NCBI GenBank assembly: GCA_016184115.1
Contig: JACPDH010000066.1
Coordinates: 1 to 64,000, forward strand
From: Acidobacteriota bacterium
GTDB lineage: Bacteria; Acidobacteriota; Thermoanaerobaculia; Gp7-AA8
Reading direction: 5' to 3'
Length of the DNA stretch: 64,000 bases
This document shows, piece after piece, positions 61,747 to 64,000 of this stretch. The notes beneath the pieces are model-generated. The model saw only the letters and a list, made by a program, of their open reading frames with translations, searched no databases and had not been told where the DNA came from. The translations under genes were made by a program, and so were the position numbers. Numbering within the stretch: the first letter of the stretch is position 1; every line of letters starts with the position of its first letter.

Positions 61747-62337
61747 TCACACTCGCGATTCAGCGAGCAGCGATTCGAACTCGTCGCGCGCCTGCGTCTC
61801 GGCGTCACGCATCCGGAGCAGGCGCGCGAAGTGGTGATAGGCAAGGAAGATCGAGTAGACGCGACGCGCGAACTTGTCGGCGTCGAGATCGGCGCGGAAG
61901 TGTTTCTCATCGACGGCGATCTTCGCCGCGTGCGCGAAGGTCGCGAGCCAGTCGCGCTGCGAGCTGACGAGATAGTCGCGTAAGGGGCCCGGCTGATCGT
62001 CCAGCTCCGTCGCGGCGGCGATGAAGAGACAGCCACCCGGAAGCTTCGCGTCCTTCGCCCAGCGGAACCAGCCTTCGAACAGAGCACGAACGCGCGGCTC
62101 GCCGCGCGGAGAACGTAAGGCGGGCGTGACGATCTGTTCGATGAATCGTTGCGCGGCCGACTTCATCACCTCGAGTTGCAGGTTTTCCTTCGACTCGAAA
62201 TGGGCGAAGAGGCCACTCTTCGACATTCCCGCTTCTTTCGCAAGCTCTCCAATGCTCAGCGCACCAAGACCGACCTGGCTCGCCTTGGCCAGCGCGATGT
62301 CCAGAATCGCATCGCGAGTCTCGTGCCCTTTCGTCAT
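61747..62337 (-). CDS. TetR-family transcriptional repressor
   Basis: 196 residues. N-terminal HTH: LSIGELAKEAGMSKSGLFAH then FESKENL. The C-terminal ligand domain includes FRWAKDAKLPGGCLFIAAAT, the TetR_C group seen in AcrR-like regulators with LPGGC. Likely autoregulates and controls the hydrolase directly downstream. Confidence 0.91.
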   Translation of the reverse strand: MTKGHETRDAILDIALAKASQVGLGALSIGELAKEAGMSKSGLFAHFESKENLQLEVMKSAAQRFIEQIVTPALRSPRGEPRVRALFEGWFRWAKDAKLPGGCLFIAAATELDDQPGPLRDYLVSSQRDWLATFAHAAKIAVDEKHFRADLDADKFARRVYSIFLAYHHFARLLRMRDAETQARDEFESLLAESRV

Positions 62338-62341
62338 GGTC

Positions 62342-62370
62342 TCAAAATAGTACGACCGTTCGTAAAAAAC
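62342..62370. promoter_or_regulatory. Operator-like palindrome upstream of tetR
   Basis: TCAAAATAGTACGACCGTTC then GTAAAAAAC, centred on ACGACCGTTCGT, five bases upstream of the TetR start codon. Position and dyad fit a TetR autoregulatory operator. Confidence 0.66.
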
Positions 62371-62623
62371 AAGATGCAGTTTCGGAAGGAGCCGTCACAG
62401 ACCCAAGGCGACTGATCTCGGCAGATGAATCGACTCGAACTCTGAACGTCGCGGGGACGCACACGCAACCGCGCGGCATCGCGGCACACGCGTTGCGCGT
62501 CTTCTCACTCCTCCGCCCACAATTCGCAATCCGTATCCAGTGCACGCGTTTCACGCGCTTATACTCTTCGGCGCTAACCGCGCGCCATCCGGCGCGCCCG
62601 TACGATCCAACCGGAGGAATCAG

Positions 62624-64000
62624 ATGAAGCAAGGTTTCATTCGAATCGTGTCGGGACTTGCGACCGCCACGTTGCTCGCTTCCGCGTGCGCCACTGCGAC
62701 ACCTTCCCCTGCGCCCGAGGCGGCGCCCGCGTCCGTCGCGGAGACCGCGCCCGCTCCTGCTCCCGCACCACCGGCACCAAGCACGCCGCCTGCACTCACA
62801 GCCGCCGACGCCGTCGCATTCGTCGCCGAAGCGAACGAGAAGCTGCTCGCGCTGCGCCAGGAGTCGAATCGCGCGTCCTGGGTGAAGGCGAACTTCATCA
62901 CGGAGGACACGCAGTATCTCGAAGCGGTCTCCGCGGAGCGGACGATCAATGCGGGCGTCGATTACGCCAAACGCGCATTCGAATTCGACAAAGTCGACGG
63001 CATTGATCCGTCAACGAAGCGACAGCTCGAGATGATCAAGCTCGGCCTCACGATGCCGACGCCCGCCGATCCCGAGAAGAGCCGCGAGCTTACGACGATC
63101 GCGACCCGAATGGACGGCATGTACGGCGAAGGGAAGTACTGCCCGCCGGGCGGCGGCAAGTGCATGGATATCGAGGAGATCACCGAGATCCTCGCGACGA
63201 GCCGTGATCCCAGGAAGCTGCGCGAGGTCTGGGAGGGCTGGCAGGCGGTCGGCGCACCGATGCGCAATGACTACGCCCGCTTCGTGGAGCTTTCGAACGA
63301 AGGAGCACGGGAGCTCGGATTCAAAGACACCGGCGCGATGTGGCGCGCGAAATACGACATGCCCGCGGACGAGTTCGCGAAGGAGCTCGACCGACTCTGG
63401 GGCCAGGTAAAGCCGCTCTACGAGTCGCTCCATTGCTATGTCCGCACCAAGCTCGGTGAGAAGTACGGCACCGAAGCCGTCCCCCAGAACGGCCCGATTC
63501 CGGCACACCTCGTCGGCAACCTCTGGGCGCAGGATAGGGCGAATGTCTACGACCTGGTCGCACCGAAGAATGCCGATCCTGGGTACGACATCACGAAACT
63601 CCTCAAGAAGAAGAAGGTCAACGAGATCGAGATGGTTCGCTACGGCGAGCGCTTCTTCACCTCGCTCGGCTTTGAACCGCTGCCGAAGAGTTTCTGGGAG
63701 CGCTCTCTCATCACCAAGCCGCGCGACCGGAACGTGATCTGCCACGCCTCCGCATGGGACATCGACGAGGACAACGACCTCCGCATCAAGATGTGCACCG
63801 ACATCAACGCGGAAGACTTCCAGACGATCCACCACGAGCTCGGGCACAATTTCTACCAGCGCGCGTACAACAAGCAGCCGCTCGTCTTCCGAGACAGCGC
63901 AAACGACGGATTCCACGAGGCGATCGGTGACACGATCGCGCTCTCGATCACACCCGGCTATCTCGTAAAAGTCGGGCTGCTCTCCAAGGAGCCTGACACG
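62624..64000 (+). CDS. M2 (ACE-like) peptidyl-dipeptidase lipoprotein, 3' end beyond window
   Basis: At least 459 codons, open at the window end. ATG 62624 follows GGAGGAATCAG. A lipobox LLASAC anchors the protein; a Pro/Ala linker follows. The M2 gluzincin site is complete: His404-Glu405...His408 in TIHHELGHNFYQRAYNKQP, and Glu432 in NDGFHEAIGD (HExxH-x23-E). Other family blocks: MWRAKYDMPADEFAKELDRL, GNLWAQDRANVYDLV. It releases C-terminal dipeptides in the periplasm. Confidence 0.93.
   Translation, partial: MKQGFIRIVSGLATATLLASACATATPSPAPEAAPASVAETAPAPAPAPPAPSTPPALTAADAVAFVAEANEKLLALRQESNRASWVKANFITEDTQYLEAVSAERTINAGVDYAKRAFEFDKVDGIDPSTKRQLEMIKLGLTMPTPADPEKSRELTTIATRMDGMYGEGKYCPPGGGKCMDIEEITEILATSRDPRKLREVWEGWQAVGAPMRNDYARFVELSNEGARELGFKDTGAMWRAKYDMPADEFAKELDRLWGQVKPLYESLHCYVRTKLGEKYGTEAVPQNGPIPAHLVGNLWAQDRANVYDLVAPKNADPGYDITKLLKKKKVNEIEMVRYGERFFTSLGFEPLPKSFWERSLITKPRDRNVICHASAWDIDEDNDLRIKMCTDINAEDFQTIHHELGHNFYQRAYNKQPLVFRDSANDGFHEAIGDTIALSITPGYLVKVGLLSKEPDT

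Overview
The window is a high-GC bacterial chromosome segment with short intergenic gaps and many ATGA overlaps. It carries no rRNA, tRNA, CRISPR array or phage module that I can see. Fused nuoCD, a zapA / 6S-like RNA / rny / ymdB block, plant-type LRR secreted proteins, several M16/M1/M2 peptidases with export signals, AIM24-TPR and FHA-GAF-SpoIIE proteins together suggest an Acidobacteriota-like organism (Thermoanaerobaculia/Holophagae-like). This is an inference from gene content and was not tested by alignment.

Layout. 1-1.5 kb: end of a winged-helix gene and a decayed GmrSD/DUF262 nuclease remnant beside a REP-like hairpin cluster. 1.8-7.9 kb: exported M1 aminopeptidase, a three-part NfnAB-type flavoprotein/rubrerythrin fusion and a DUF1304 membrane protein. 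8-12.5 kb: a giant LRR/beta-sandwich secreted protein broken by a frameshift. 12.6-16.6 kb: operon of outer-membrane protein (lesioned), type-1-copper-like periplasmic protein and GGDEF-EAL sensor. 16.8-23 kb: M16 protease, a REP-flanked RAYT transposase, TPR-AIM24, lytic transglycosylase. 23-27 kb: MazG, lesioned PHP phosphatase, nucleotide-sugar dehydrogenase, epimerase, methyltransferase (surface polysaccharide). 29-33.5 kb: AraC-type regulator, small glycosyltransferase-like protein, ymdB, rny, 6S-like RNA, zapA. 33.9-37.5 kb: nuoB-nuoCD-nuoI plus a ferritin-like protein. 37.6-45.6 kb: def, MFS exporter, HAD phosphatase, beta-carbonic-anhydrase-like lipoprotein, a ketosynthase/methyltransferase/flavoprotein operon and a LON-domain protein. 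45.6-54.2 kb: PIG-V-like mannosyltransferase, UbiD decarboxylase, radical SAM, GT4 and a catalytic/non-catalytic M16 pair. 54.2-58 kb: FHA-GAF-SpoIIE phosphatase with a TIR-like/TPR/beta-sandwich protein and a small unknown. 58.5-64 kb: two zinc alcohol dehydrogenases, a TetR-hydrolase operon and an M2 peptidase cut by the window end.

Two DNA-level signals cut across the genes. First, intergenic spacers repeatedly contain heptamer tandem arrays (period exactly 7), often as inverted pairs, whose units look related by point changes (GGAATGC, TGAATGC, TGAGTGC, GTTAGTT). Second, the heptamer GCCTAAC/GTTAGGC recurs about 25 times, on both strands and in all codon phases. In addition, four genes carry a frameshift or a missing conserved block, so either local gene decay or assembly error should be considered.
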